Below are positions 49,625-63,600 of a stretch of 64,000 nt of DNA, piece after piece. Source of the DNA: Cacajao melanocephalus (Eukaryota; Chordata; Mammalia; Primates; Pitheciidae); NCBI GenBank assembly GCA_963573385.1, contig CAUYLG010017858.1:1-64000 (forward strand), in the 5' to 3' direction. Position numbers and translations under genes: made by a program. Numbering within the stretch: the stretch's first letter is position 1; the number at the start of each line of letters is the position of its first letter. A model generated the notes under the pieces. The model was given only the letters and a program-made list of their open reading frames with translations. It ran no database searches and was not told the origin of the DNA.

Positions 49625-50450
49625 ACATTACAAAATGTCCCTCTCTAAATACTTAACAAAGTAGACAAAATAGAGTACAAACAAATCAAAATTTCACCAG
49701 TGGCAACCAAACCAGGAATGGGGTCAAGCTCATATCATAAATTTCAAATACTTACAGCTAAAGAGAGAACTGTAGTAGGTATCAAATATTTGTTCAATGA
49801 ATAAATAAATTCCAGTGTGACAAAACTCAGATTTGCTTCTAAACGTGCCTCCATAACTCCAAGGTACTACAAAGAAAAAAAAGTAAACTGTAAGATCCTG
49901 AGACTCAAGTCCCAATTTGGAACAAAGTCAACTGGGGAATGAGTCAATAAAATCCTGGAGAATAAAGCTCCTAGATTTACCTCAGGATCCTACAGAGCAT
50001 AAAGTGCTTAAGAGCTTGCCATCACCTAGAGCACTGCACTGAATTCAAGTACTTATTTTATTTATGTAAACTGCAGCTATTTCTAAAGAGAATTTTAGCT
50101 AATTCCAAAATCTAACTTTACTCTTTGGCGTTAGGCATTTTATAAGTACCCGAGCTACTCTAGATGAATATAGTAGAAGAAAAATGAGAGAAAAATTACG
50201 ATTAAACTAATACTGACCAAGCTCACTATTTCTTAAGCTGGATGGAGTTCATACACTTATTCCATTTGATGTTCAGCTAAATGTTTTTTTTTTAATCTCT
50301 GAGCTAAAATTACTTGCTTTTTTGGGTATTTTAAATCAATTTTTATAAAAGCTGGTCACAATTCTCCAAAAATTAAAAACTACAGGCCTAGATGTATAAT
50401 TCCGGAATCTAAAACTGCTGCTGTACATCTTGTAGCATATTACACTATAA
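49625..50450. other. No gene recognised
   Basis: AT-rich non-coding sequence, no family assigned. Confidence 0.5.
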
Positions 50451-50650
50451 AGTTTTATATATGCCAAGTATTCTACTGAAGATTTTACATGGACTAACTC
50501 ATTTAATCTTCTAATAATATTGAGGTAAGTATTGTTATTATGTATATTTTAGAGATGAGGATATTAAAGCATAATAATTTTTCTCAATGGTACCAGATTT
50601 TACTCCCAGGCAGTAAAATGCCAAAGCTTCTATTCCTGTCCATTACACAA
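50450..50650 (-). mobile_element. MIR SINE, antisense
   Basis: tatatgccaagtattctact, acatggactaactcatttaa, gagatgaggatattaaagca and the following ttactcccaggcagt segment match MIR read in reverse. Confidence 0.75.
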
Positions 50651-50851
50651 TATTGCATCCTTATATGATAAATGGATAAGAAAGAGATTTCTAGTTAAGA
50701 ATACAGACCATCTCCTATCACCATTCTTTGGCCTCCTGGACCCAGAAACTCTTGAACTTATTGACATGATCTCTGTTGTCATGAATTCAAATGACTGGAT
50801 TTGCAAGAATATTAACAATGTTGATAAATAGTCAAAGGTTAATATTAACAA

Positions 50852-51217
50852 CACTGGATGAGTTCATGTCCTTTGCAGGGACATGGATAAAGCTGGAAAC
50901 CATCATTCTTAGCAAACTGACATAAGAACAGAAAACCAAACACCAACACCACTTGTTCTTACTCATAAGTGGGTGTTGAACAATGAGAACACATGGACAC
51001 AGGGAGGGGAACATCACACACTGGGGACTTTCAAGGGGTGGGGGGCTAGGGGAGGAACAGCAGGGTATGGGGGAATAGAGGAGGGATAGCATTAGGAGAA
51101 ATACCCAATGTAGATGACGGGGTGGATGCAGCAAACCACCATGGCATGTGTATACCTATGTAACAAACTTGCACGTTCTGCACATGTATCCCAGAACTTA
51201 AAGTATAATTTAAAAAA
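50852..51217 (+). mobile_element. 5'-truncated L1PA-type 3' end
   Basis: Starts at ggatgagttcatgtcctttg, continues through the G-rich 3'UTR and ends cccagaacttaaagtataat then A-rich. Confidence 0.88.
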
Positions 51218-51389
51218 TTAGCAACACTGAAAAATAACCAGTGGTTAATATTATGACTTACTGCTTCTCTGCCTGACCTTCACACTTTCTATGTATTCAT
51301 TTGGAAACATACCCAATAAGCTACTTGTCAATGACAAAATATTCATTGTTATAATAAAGTTTATTACTGAATTATAATTAAAAGCTATC

Positions 51390-51935
51390 AGCACACTAGG
51401 AAGAGAAGGGAATGGACATGCATACACATGTTAACCAAAAGATACATACAACAACATATGTAGCAGCACTATTTTTATTAATCAAAAACTGGAAATTACT
51501 CAAATAGCCATCACTAGGAGAAAGAACATATCATTTGTACCACATTCATATAATGTAATACCATAGAACAAAGAGTGAATGAACAGTGGCTACATGCATA
51601 AACATGGGTGTTATGTCAAAGAAGTTAGCTATAAAATCATTATATGATTCCTTTTATATAAAGCCCCAAAACAAGTAAAACTAATTTATGGTATTAGAAG
51701 TCAAGATAATTATTACTATTTAAGAGAGTGGGGAGTGCTGGACAGGAAAAATAAGTGGGGGCTTCTAGGGGTGCTAGTAACATTATATTTTGTAATCTGT
51801 GAGTTGGTTACATGGATGGTTCAGTTTGAGACAATTCATCCATTTGTACACTTCTGATTTGTATGCTTTTCTGTATATATACATATTTACATACACATAT
51901 AAAGTATTATATATGTATTATTTCAATTAAAAACT
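51390..51935 (+). mobile_element. Old L1 (L1MA/MB-type) 3' end
   Basis: agcagcactatttttattaa, actggaaattactcaaatag, gattccttttatataaagcc, gagttggttacatggatggt, then the terminal TA-rich tail. Confidence 0.65.
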
Positions 51936-51939
51936 CACA

Positions 51940-53200
51940 GAAAACAAAACAGATTAGGATGCAGACAATCAAAAGTAGAATACCTTATGCTTCTTCCCTA
52001 CTCTCCCTGTCCTACTGTCCATCCCCTCCAAAGGCTGACTTGTATTTTTCCCCATGCTTCCCTCTCCTATACATCCTCTAACCATTTGAGGACTCTTTGA
52101 TAATTACTTCCTAATTCTGTCTTCAGTTCCACATGTCAAAATTAGGCTTCAGTGCCCTAAATGCTGAAGACCCCAAGATGCCAGAAAGTTTAGTCCACAA
52201 AGTAATGGTTAACCAAGCAAGATCATGAAATAATTTTGGAGTGAAAGAGAACAGTCCAGCATGGTGGGAAAGCTTAAGAGAAGAAAAGGCATCTAGAAAT
52301 TCAGCTTGGGAACTTTGACATCTAAAAGTCTTGGTAGAAAAGAAGAAGAGTGTAGCTAGAAAGAAAGAAATGAGAGAGTATAGCCAGAGAGTGTAGCCAT
52401 AAAGAAAGGCAGATTAATGTTCAAGCTACAGAGCCGGCTCCAATCCCTAGGCTCAAGCTAGCCAGAACCCTGGCCAAGTTCCTAACTATGCCTTCCAAAT
52501 AAAATCACATTAAATATTAACATTTACAATGTGATGTTAGATAGAAGATTACATTACATTTGAGGGAGAGACAGCACAGAACATAGTACACCTGAAGTCA
52601 GCAGGGACAATAAGAGAAAGGGATGGATGCAGTTTTTTGTTTGTTTGTTTTTAACCATTTAGTACACTATTTGTCCCCACTTCTATCCCATTCCTCTAAC
52701 TACTTTCTTCTTATAATGTTCCTGAATCTTTTGCTACATTTTTTCCATTTTTCCAAAAAGGTTCTCATTCATAGGGTGTAAAAATACAGAGGAAATAAAA
52801 AAGCAAAAGACAATATTTGAAGGAACTCTACTTGTAAGTCACAATTTCCCTGAAGTTGTGCTTTATGGTTTTTAAGACATGAAAACCTACCATGATTTTC
52901 TGAAGTTTAGAAACAAGATTATGCAGGACAAAGATCACACTGTACCCTACAGAACCCACATCATTCTTCATGAGGTCTCCAAGGAGATAACCACTAACAG
53001 AAAAAAATCCTTGAAAAAGAAAAGGACATTTACATTCCCAGAAGCTCTCTTACTGGAAATATATATAAGTACAAAAGTTCACACAATTAATATAGTCAAT
53101 AATAGGATAACAACTAAACTCTGATAATTATATAATAATAGCTATGAGTTTTAATGTAACTAAAATGTTACACAATGTGTCCTATAATTGACATAATTAG
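51940..53200. other. No gene recognised
   Basis: Non-coding. An 81-codon open frame at 52,879-53,124 has no recognisable family and no supporting signals. Confidence 0.5.
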
Positions 53201-53370
53201 CTTACTTAATACTTCAACAGCCTTTAAAATAGGCATTATTATCCTTACTTTGATGAGGAAACAGACTAAGAAAAGCTAAGTAATTGCCCAAGGTCATACA
53301 ACAGTAAATGGAAGAGCCAGGAAGCAAACTCAAGTGAGCCAGACTCCAGCTGCAGGCTGGTCTGGTCTAT
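53200..53370 (-). mobile_element. MIR SINE, antisense
   Basis: ggcattattatccttacttt, gatgaggaaacagactaaga, aattgcccaaggtcatacaa, gagccaggaagcaaactcaa. Confidence 0.85.
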
Positions 53371-53374
53371 TCAA

Positions 53375-54785
53375 GAAGCATACCAATATAATGATGATTG
53401 CGTTATTTAAGTCAACCCAATCATGTATACTTACCTTAAAAAGATTTTTTTAAAAAGTATAAATTGCATAAGAAAAATACAAATATTAGTTGAAATGTAC
53501 CCACACTACAAATGAATTATGCATAATTCAGTGATAGTTATTTTAACTGACAGGAGTACACTTTGCATGAGTACTAATAGGTTCCAACAAAGAAAGAGTA
53601 ATAAGTGGGAAAAAGAGTTTCATTCCAGGTCATGTACATCAAAAATTTGGAAGAAAGGGAGACAGCAAAACCCCCTAACCCCTTAAAAGTGCCCCAGAGG
53701 AGAAAAAAATTCAATCTGAAGCAGTCAAAACTCAAAAGGCATGTGCTCCACATAATTTCATTCATATGCTTACCACTACTGGGAATGCCATTTAACATGT
53801 CTGATCAAGCCTTAGAAGAATTTGCCTCAAGTTGTTCGAGGAATCTTAAAATAGAGATGAATTCCTGGAAAACAATAGGAAATTGTAAAATCAGTTCACA
53901 CTAATAAAAGATTTAAAATGCTGATAGAGACACTGAGCCAGTCTTCAACACCACAAGATCAGCATTAATTGAGGAATCTATGGCTTCAGCATAAAAGTTC
54001 ATCATTGCTGATACAAGTCCACACTTGAAGGACTTCTGGAACTGTACTTCAGTGATTATTCTAGTTATGTAGAGGTTTGCAGTTCAGGATACTTTTTTAT
54101 ACAACTATTAAAGTTATTTCTTCTAGATTTTCCCACCATTTCATTCCAGCCTAAAAAATCTTCTTCATGCATCCTGAATCTTACATATAACATATCTACC
54201 ATCAATTCACATTGTTATTCAAGTCGCTGATTAAAATGGTGATCTACATATATTCAAAGAAATTGTCCTTCAACATAATGGCTAATTATCTTGCAAGCTG
54301 TTAGCCCCCATGCATCAGTAAGATTTGGAAGCCTATCCATTGTAAAAACAGAACCAGGGTACAAGTCCCCTGAGGGCATTACTCATATCATACATTTCCA
54401 ATTAGGTGGCTGGAGTAATAAAATGATAAAAGCCTCTGGAAAAGAGAAGAAATAAGGAGAGAGAAAGATGCTAATGCTGACAATGAAGCAAAAACATGGC
54501 TTTTTGACTATCATTTTTTAATGCTTCAGAGAGTATTTGATGCAGAACATTTCCCTTACTAAATTCTTTGATTAATAATAGATATTCTTCAAAAGAAGAG
54601 TTCCCTGGTTAAAAATATTTGAGAAACCCCCGTTAGACACAGGGTCTTGAGTTCTACACAGCTTCTCAGAGTCAGCGATTTTAATAGGCTAATGTACATT
54701 GTGGCTCCTAAAGGAGGACCATCTGTGCCTTCACTAAAGGTCCCAAACCACTAAAGATTACTGCTCACAAAATATTAATCACACC
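53375..54785. other. No gene recognised
   Basis: Non-coding. The 99-codon frame at 53,605-53,904 lacks any recognisable domain. Confidence 0.5.
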
Positions 54786-54789
54786 TACT

Positions 54790-55830
54790 GGCACAGAGAT
54801 GGGGGCCAGGTGAAAGGGATGGGTGGCCAACAGGCAAATGAACAAACAATTATAACATGATGTGACAGGAGCTATGGGAGACCCCTACTTGAATGAAAGT
54901 AACTTCACTAGAAGGAATTGCTTAAGCTGCAGAGAATGTCACAGAAAGTATCACAAAGGAGATGAGATTATCCACCAGATCTTATAGGATTTATAAGAAA
55001 GCTTGTCTGGTGGAGAAGAAAAATGGTAGAGGAAATAGCATGTGCAAAGACATTAATTAGATAAGAAATGATCGAGGATTGTTGTTAACAAAGGAACAAT
55101 CCCATAAAGGACAAGTGGTAATAGAAAAGACTAAAAAGTGAACTTTCATGCCTGATTTTCCAGAGGCTTGCATGCCAAGGTAAGAAATTTGAAATTTATT
55201 CTAGACAAAGGAGAGCTTACCAGGAGCTTTAAGGCAAGAAAATTACAAGATAATATTTGTTTATAGAAAGATGAATCTTGCAGCAATGTAGAAGGATTGA
55301 TAAGAAGATATCCTGGTGGTAGAAAAAGACTAATTAGAAAAATTCTGGAAATAATCCAGATACAAGGTAGCCAGGACCAGAATAAAACAAGCCATGCCGA
55401 GGACAGAGAGGAGCCTTAGATCCAGGAGACAAATCTGCAGTAAAACTGACAAAATGTGGTGGTCATGTGAGTGTGAGGATGAAGAAAGGGGAGAAATAAA
55501 GAATGACTACAGAGTCCTTAGTCTGAGACACAAAAGAATGTCACTGATATGTGACAGGAGACAATAGAAGAAATATACATCTGGGGAAAGTATTATAGTG
55601 GGACCAGTTTGAGATGATGGGGATATCTAAGTATCTAAGTATCCAAGTGGAGAGATTATATATGCAGTGAGACACAAATGACTAGAAACAGAAAGTCCAG
55701 GGTTGAGAATCTCCTGCATAGTTACTGAGAATCTCTATGAGAGACTCCTGTATAGAGTTAGAGGCATGACTACAGGAGTAAACATACTGTCTCAAGGTTC
55801 ACCAAGGCAGAGTATGCAGCATACATTTGA
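54790..55830 (-). mobile_element. Probable L2 LINE, antisense, upstream of the second relic SFTP gene
   Basis: atgatgtgacaggagctatg, cttgcatgccaaggtaagaa atttgaaatttattctagac, gtttgagatgatggggat and atccaagtggagagatt follow antisense L2 order. It ends about 0.4-0.6 kb upstream of the exon-1-like module, as the L2 at 20,500-21,560 does for FLG. Confidence 0.5.
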
Positions 55831-56209
55831 TATTCTGGGTTAAAAACCACGATAAAAAGAGAAAAGTAGACCTCACTTCTCAATTTGGCATAATCAACTA
55901 AATTTGCCCACCTCCAATAACCTCTCATTTCCATTTATAACAATATATCAAAGACCACAGGTAGCAGTTCATTATCTCCCAGGCATATTTCTATAATAAT
56001 CAGATATGGAATTGACAGTAACAAACTATGTGAGATTAAATCCTAGCTGGGAACTCTCCAAAACTCTTCACCTATTTTGGATTTCAGATCTCTCTTACAC
56101 ATGCATATTCTACTACCTCAACTCAAGGATCACTGCTCTTTAGCACATATGCCTCAAGCATTTGTTAGGTCAATATGGGAAATATGATAAAGTATAAAAG
56201 ATGACAGAT

Positions 56210-56530
56210 GTACACAAGGAGGCTATGATTTCCAAAGAGATTCTTCTGTAAAATTTATGCTAGCCAGGACTAATGTCAACCTAAATCTGCAAGCTGCTAA
56301 TACAGGCAGAAATTAGTACTTTAAGAAGTTAGGAAATAAACAACAGAGAAAGAAAAGTGGAGATATGGGTGGATCAGAATATGATGAATCAGACCATTTC
56401 ACAAAGGGTGGCTTCTCCTGAGCAGGAATCTTTAACAGGTCTAAAAGGCCACTTTCCTGACCTTTAGTATCCTGCCACTACTTCAATCAACATCCTACAT
56501 GTATGTTGGTGAACTGAGTATGAGGGAATC
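56210..56530 (+). pseudogene. Relic SFTP promoter and exon-1-like module downstream of FLG
   Basis: Aligned by eye with FLG 21,950-22,300: ggagatatgggtggatcaga (FLG ggagttatgggtggatctag), aatcagaccatttcacaaag (FLG aatcagaccatcccacagag), ggtggcttctcctgagcagg, ctaaaaggcc at 56441 in place of the FLG TATA box, tatgttggtgaactgagtat in place of the exon 1 end plus donor, and even intronic caaggtgggaatctagggat (FLG caaggtggaaatctgaatgt). TATA, AP-1-like site and donor are all damaged. With the repeat array at 59,279-63,600 this is the 5' end of a dead S100 fused-type gene. Confidence 0.75.
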
Positions 56531-56802
56531 CATCCAACTCTTCCTATTTATTGTAAACCAAGGTGGGAATCTAGGGATGTACTCTGCATAACACTAATGG
56601 ATGCTTGGCTTTGTAAAAAAAGTTATTTTAGGTCCCCTGTAACCATAAGATTCTCTAATAGAGAAGGAAATTGAAGACAGTAATGTGCCTTCTCTGAGAT
56701 TACTCAGTACTCTTTGCATTGCTTCATTGTACATCCCTAAGACATGGTGGGCTGAAAGAAATACAGCATTATTGATTGTCTCCATTACTTTCAGAGGGCT
56801 TT

Positions 56803-57026
56803 GTCTAAATATCATGCAGCTCTTACTGTGAACTGGATGAGTCATGCCTCTTGTTGAATCTATAGATGCAGAGAATGCTTATATCCTGCATCCTTTTAGA
56901 TACATCCTTTTAGATACATCCGTCTAAATATCATGCAGCTCTTACTGTGAACTGGATGAGTCATGCCTCCTGTTGAATCTATAGATGCAGAGAATGCTTA
57001 TATCCTGCATCCTTTTAGATACATGA
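56803..57026. repeat. Recent 119-bp tandem duplication
   Basis: gtctaaatatcatgcagctc starts at 56803 and again at 56922. About 104 bp of each copy differ at one base. Copy 1 also carries an extra 14-bp step (ccttttagatacat twice). Confidence 0.93.
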
Positions 57027-58108
57027 AAATGTAGACAGGATCAGTAAGATCAGTTGGATCAGTATCGGTAGGATAGAATCTGATTTCAGGAAACCAATCC
57101 TCTGATTCTCTATTATCTGAATTCATGATGGTTGAATTCTAATGGAATAATTCATCCATTAATTCATGTAATTGAGTCCTATCGCTGAGTAGGTACTTTG
57201 ATACATAACATGGATACTAACATGAATAAGCTGTAATCACTGGTCTCACAAAGATCACTTCTTATATGAGACAATCCATAAAATAACTGTAGTTCAGTAC
57301 ACTACATGGTATAAGAGGAATGATGTGCTAGATATGCAAAGAAAACAACACAAACAGTGTGCTAAAGAAAAATGAAGGAAGGATACTCTACACAGACAAA
57401 AGCACTTATTTGTTTATTCATGCAACAATAATCATTCATTCATGCAACAATAATTGATACGTGCCAGCCTACCATGAGCAAGGCCCTAATCTAGATTCTG
57501 AGTTTACAGTAGTAAACAGACAGACAAAATTATCACTCTCAAAGAGCTTATACATTCTGGAGAAGGAGACAGAAACTAATCAAATTTCAAATGGTAATAA
57601 AATGATATAAAGAAAATAAATGTACCAGAGATAGGAAGGAAAGTTACTCAAAGGAGACATTATCTGAACAGAAACCAGACATACAGACACAAACTATGTG
57701 GAGAAAAAGACATCAACAAACAATTCAGAGCACAGGGTCCTTAGAAAAGAACAGGCAGAATAGCCACCATATTTTTCTGAGCTGAAAGGTCAATGAGTCC
57801 ACAGCATAGTGAACAAGGAGAAGGGAGATACAAAATGACATCACAGAGGCAGATGAGGGTCAAATCACAAAGAGAATAATAGTAAAAAGTTTATCTACTA
57901 TCCTAAGTATAATAAGAAGTTCTCAAGTGTTTTAAGCAGGGAAGTAACACTGATTTACATTTTTAAAACTTCATGCTGATTGCTGTGTGGATAGTAGATT
58001 GTGGCATGAAGAAGAAAGAGCAGAGACTAGTTGCAATAGTATAGCTGAGATGATGGTAACATGAACTAGATTATTAGCAGTAAAGATGGAAATAAAAATG
58101 GATTAAGA

Positions 58109-58813
<705 letters not shown>

Positions 58814-59278
58814 TTAGTCTGAACAAGCTGGTAGATGATGATATTTTTTATGATTATTTGGACAGAGAACAACAGGAGCACTATACTTTGATGAAAGAGA
58901 AATCAGGAGTTCTGTTTTGGTGACATCAAGTTTGAAACGCCTATCAACATGTATAATGCCAAACAAGCAGATAGGCAACATTCCTATTGCTAAATTCAAT
59001 GGTCATTTCAATTGCTTAGTATCTTAGCAGCATTTAGCATTTAGCTAACCTCTCTATCCTTCTTTCTCTTTGCTCCCATGACACTATATTTTCCCGGATT
59101 TCCTCCTACTTCCCTGGCCACTACTTCTGGGTCTACTTGACTGGCTTTGCCCCCTCTGCTTGACCTCTAAGGACTGAAAGGCTCCAGAGTTCTATCTGTT
59201 GCTTTTTTTTTCTTATATATCTACACATTCTTCCCTAGGGAGTCTCATTCTAGTCCTTTGACATGCCATCTGTATGCC

Positions 59279-60020
59279 AGTAGTTCTGGCTATAGTTAGT
59301 CCAGTGACAGTGAGGGACAATCAGGAGATTTAAAAGAACAGTCAATATTTACCTATGACCAGTCTAAATATAGTCAGGCAATACTGATCCAGCAAAAGAG
59401 GAAAATAAAATCCTAGTCATGGTCAAACAGGAAGCAGCTCTAGATAGTTAGTATCTCAGCAGGGCCAAATAACCAGTCATGGACAGTTTGCATGGATTCA
59501 ATGGACAGTCAAGAGAGAGTGCCAAGTCATCTCATAACCAATCATTACCTACATAGTCTGGAGTCAGTACAAGTGAACCAAGGTGCCCAGGTATAGTCAA
59601 TCTAATAATAGTGAAAGACAATCAGAAAACTCAGACAGTCAGCATCAACCCATAAATAGCCTGGATATGGCCACAAACAACAGAAATCTAATAAAATAAG
59701 AAAATGAGGCTCTCACCACAAATACTCACAAGAGAGTGTTAGATTCTCAGGACAGACATCTATTTATGGACAGTTTGGGTATACACATGGAAAATCTGGA
59801 CCCAATACCAGAAGACATGGATCCAGCCACAATAAATAAGGAGAGAGCTCTGGAAATCCATAATTTCATATTCATCACCTGTACTGTCTACATATAGCAT
59901 AAACAGACAGCAGAAATCTAAATTTACTCTGTTGAGTAATGAAGCATAGTTAGAAGACTGGGATACACAGTTACTCTTCTCCTATGGTCAAGCTGTGTAT
60001 AGGCATAGGCGATCTGGATC

Positions 60021-60065
<45 letters not shown>

Positions 60066-63000
60066 TAATAAAAATAAATAAATAAATAAAGAGATGGCTC
60101 TAGCCATAGACAGTCAAAAGGTACGCTAGAAACTCATCAAGAATGGACAACTATACATGGGCAATCTAGCCGTCCAAGAAGAATCTGTGTTCAACACAAG
60201 GAAAAGAAATTGGTTCACTGTGGACAATCAAAAGGCAGCACTGGACCTTCAGGTCAATTCACAGGAGAGTACTATTAATATATTCTGGACCCAAAATAAG
60301 CAGATGTCAAGGATAAAGTTATAATCAGGCCAGTGACCATAAAATACAATCTGGAGACACAGACATAGAATCAACCCATGGACAGTTGGTCGATAAGAGA
60401 TATGTCTATAAACTCTAAATGCTAGGTCTTATAAGAGACAAACATCCACTAATGGTCAGTCTGAATCTACATATGAACAGTCAGGATCCATCACTGGAAA
60501 AAGTCAGATAGCCCATGAACAGACATGAGACACCTCTAGACAATCCATGTCTTTTCGTAGCCAGACATAAATTCACGGACAGTTTGGGTCTAGTCATGAA
60601 GAGCAGTGATCAGTATAACAGTAAGACACATTTACCTGTGAACACTTGGAAGACAACTGCAAATACTTAGAGTCAGCAAATAAATAATCATAAACAGCAA
60701 AGTCTGGAACCAGTAAAAATAGATAAGAATCCAATTAGGCTGGTGAAGGACTGTCAAGAGACTCAGATCAAGAATTAGCAATAGTCTATCAACAGTCTGA
60801 GTCCAGTAGAAAAAACAGACAAGAATCAAGCCATAGATAGTCAGATGATAGCAGTAGACAGTCAGGTAATATCCACATGGTCTGTTACCAATAGCAGAAA
60901 ACAGGCATTCAGTTATAGTCAATCTAGTGATAGTGAATGACAATCAGGAAATAAGATAGATTGTCAGCTTTTACCCACAGTCAGTCTGAGTATGGCCATA
61001 AGCAACATGATCCAGCAGAAGAGAAAGGCAGGATTCTAGCCATGGAAAGTTAGAATACAGCTCTAGACATTCAAGATGTCAACATGGCCAGACAGCAAGC
61101 CATGGACATTCTGAGCCCACTCAAGGAGAATATGGGTCTGGCATAACAGAATGACATGTATCTTATTATGGACAATGAGGAGATCATTTTAGATGTTCCA
61201 GATCTGCTCATAGACAATCTGCACCTACAAGGCCTGGCTCAAATATAAACAGACATTGAGTATCCAATTATTGTAGTGATAGTAATATCAGGAGACTTAT
61301 AGAAAGTATCAACCCATGGACAGTCTGAGTATGATTACAGATAGTTGAGACATAGACAGTCAGAAGACAGTTCTAAACACTCAGAGTATTATGAAGGAAA
61401 GACACACACTGAAAAGCAGTCTGCACCTATCTATAGACAGCTAAGATCCAGCACCAAAATCACACAGTTTAGCCATGGACAGAGACAGCTGTAGACACTC
61501 AAGGCTTACTCTCAAACTATCATAATTTTACTCAATCTGGGTCCAGTATAAGCAGATAAGGGGGATCCAATTACAGTCAGTCCAGTAATAGTGAAGGACA
61601 ATCAGAAACAATATAATAAATCTGAAAATGACCATAAGGAGTCTGGTCTAGCACAAGAGAAAGAGATTATTTCAGCCATGGGAAATTAGGAGATGGTCCA
61701 GGGTTCTACCAAGGACAGACATCTACCCATAGGCAAGCTGGGTCTACCCTTGAAGAATGTAGGTCCAACACAAGAAAAAGGCATGAGTCTATTTATGGAT
61801 AATCTGGGTCATTTCATAGGCAATCAACATCTATACTGACTAAATCTACAACAAGAAAACATCAGAGATCCAATATTGGTCAAGCCAATGACAGTGAAGG
61901 ACAATCGGACAATTCAGAAAGACAGTAAAAATCAACCCATGGATGGTCTAAGTCTAGTTCAAAAACCAATGCAAATCCATTTATGGTCAGTCAGTAGGCA
62001 GTTCCAGAAACTCAGGGTCTCATTAAGGCCAGAAAGCCACTAATAGACAATCTGAGACCAACCATGGACACACATGATCCAGTACAGGAGAAAATTAAGA
62101 ATCCTGCCATGGGCAGTCAAGACATAGCTCCAATGTTCAGGATCTCAAGAAGTCCAAATAATAATTACAGACAGTCTGATTCTTCCCATAGGCTTTCAAG
62201 GTCAAGCAAAAGAGAAAGGCAAGAATCCTGCCTTGAACAGTCAGGATACAGCTCTACAAACTCTTCCTGGACATGGACAATCATCATCTGGGTACAAGGT
62301 AAGTAGACATTGAGGATTTAGCTACAGCCAGTCCAGTGATAATCAAGAGCAGTTAGAAGATTCAGAGAAGAAATAGCATCAACATATGGACAGTCTGGAT
62401 ACAGACATGTGAAATCTGAGTCTAGCACCAGAGGAAGACAAGGAGATTACATCATATACTCAGAATCTCCCTGAGGACAGAGAGCCACTCATGGATTCAG
62501 CACACAGGCAGACAAACCTCTAGCCAGGGACAGACAGAAGACTGCACTATATATTCAGGATCTCATCATGGCTAGACATGCACTAATGGACACTAATAAT
62601 ATGGTTTACTCATGGGGAATCTGAGTATTGCACATGAGAAAACATGTATCCAGCCACCAACAATCAGAAAATAGCTCCAGACACTCAGGGTCAGCTTCAT
62701 CCATACAGTCTGGTTCTAGTAAAAGTAGGCAGTGCAGATATGTTTATGATCAGTTTAGTGGTGATAAAAGAGACTCAAAGAGTCAACATTAACCCATGGA
62801 CAGTCCAAGTGTGGTCATGGACAACCAGAACCAAATAAAGTAACACTGAAAGGATCCATCCATAATCATTCTGAAGACAGTGCTAAAAATTCAAGGTCTA
62901 TTCATAAACAGACAATGTCTACCCATAAACAGTCAGGATCCAACATCAAAAAAATAATAGAAGAAGTTCCCTCCAGGAGCAAGCAAGTCATAGTCATAAT

Positions 63001-63600
63001 TAAGCAGGAGACAGATAACACACTCAGAAGCCAGACAAGTCAAACCCTGTAGGAAATTGATCAAGATGATGGGAGAAATTATAAAATAGATGCAAACTTT
63101 CTTGGAAGGCTGGAAAGTTTTTCAAAGGCCTTAGGAGAGAGTTATGGCTGAAGGCAGCTTAATCCTTTTATCTTGAACTAATAGCAAAGAGCAGATAAAA
63201 AGGGAATGTAGGGGAGTTTATCTAAATAGCTTGTTTACTCATGTTGTCATAAGACCAGTCTTTGCCCAACTGTGTGCATGACTGCTCTCTACTTGGGAAG
63301 TTGCCAATTTTAATTACAAAATAATGGTGTTTACTCAGGATCTTTGTCATTAAACCTGTACTAATTAAATATGAGGGTCGCTGGCTTATCTAGGCCAGTA
63401 CGCCACAAGTTTGAGTGTTTGCATATGTCTTTCATCCATCGTTCAGCCACAGTCTGCCCCCAGACTTGACAAAACCCAAGGTGAATTTGGGTCTAATTAT
63501 ATACAGAGTGATAGTAATGATGAAAGGATCAGGTTATAGTTGTAAACATGGCAGCTATAGAAGTGCTGATAAGACTATCGATAGTCTGAAACAAAAATAG
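59279..63600 (+). pseudogene. Relic S100 fused-type (filaggrin-like) repeat exon, about 4.3 kb
   Basis: The stretch is full of decayed SFTP phrases on the + strand: a SSDSEGQSGD-type block (agtgacagtgagggacaatc) at 59303 recurs at 59604, 60926, 61275, 61584, 61888 and, weaker, at 60332, 60742, 62335 and 62757. Between these are HGQS/catggacag-type blocks (for example GYSSRHSR, SHGHSEPTQGEYGSG). Several spacings are close to 300 nt (301, 309, 304), unlike the 225/231-nt units of FLG2 or the 972-nt unit of filaggrin. Every frame has many stops and frameshifts, and the longest open piece is 80 codons. Near the end, aaacatggcagctat at 63544 is identical to FLG2 658-672, the conserved KHGSY tail motif. 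No S100 exon is recognisable upstream. It cannot be translated as a protein. Confidence 0.8.
60021..60092. repeat. (CA)n followed by (AAAT)n inside the relic exon
   Basis: Twenty-one or so CA units to 60,062, then aataataaaaataaataaat. A later expansion in dead sequence. Confidence 0.95.

Noticed and set aside
53605..53904. 99-codon open frame in the FLG-relic intergenic region
   Set aside because: No domain, no codon-like bias, no splice or poly-A context; length is within chance for AT-rich DNA.
62064..62306. 80-codon frame in the relic SFTP array as a possible live gene
   Set aside because: It is one open piece among many stops and frameshifts, with no exon signals; read as chance survival in a pseudogene.
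59303..62757. The regularly spaced blocks as a CRISPR array or satellite
   Set aside because: Spacing is irregular (about 300-730 nt), the blocks are diverged coding repeats of SFTP type, and the context is a vertebrate genome.
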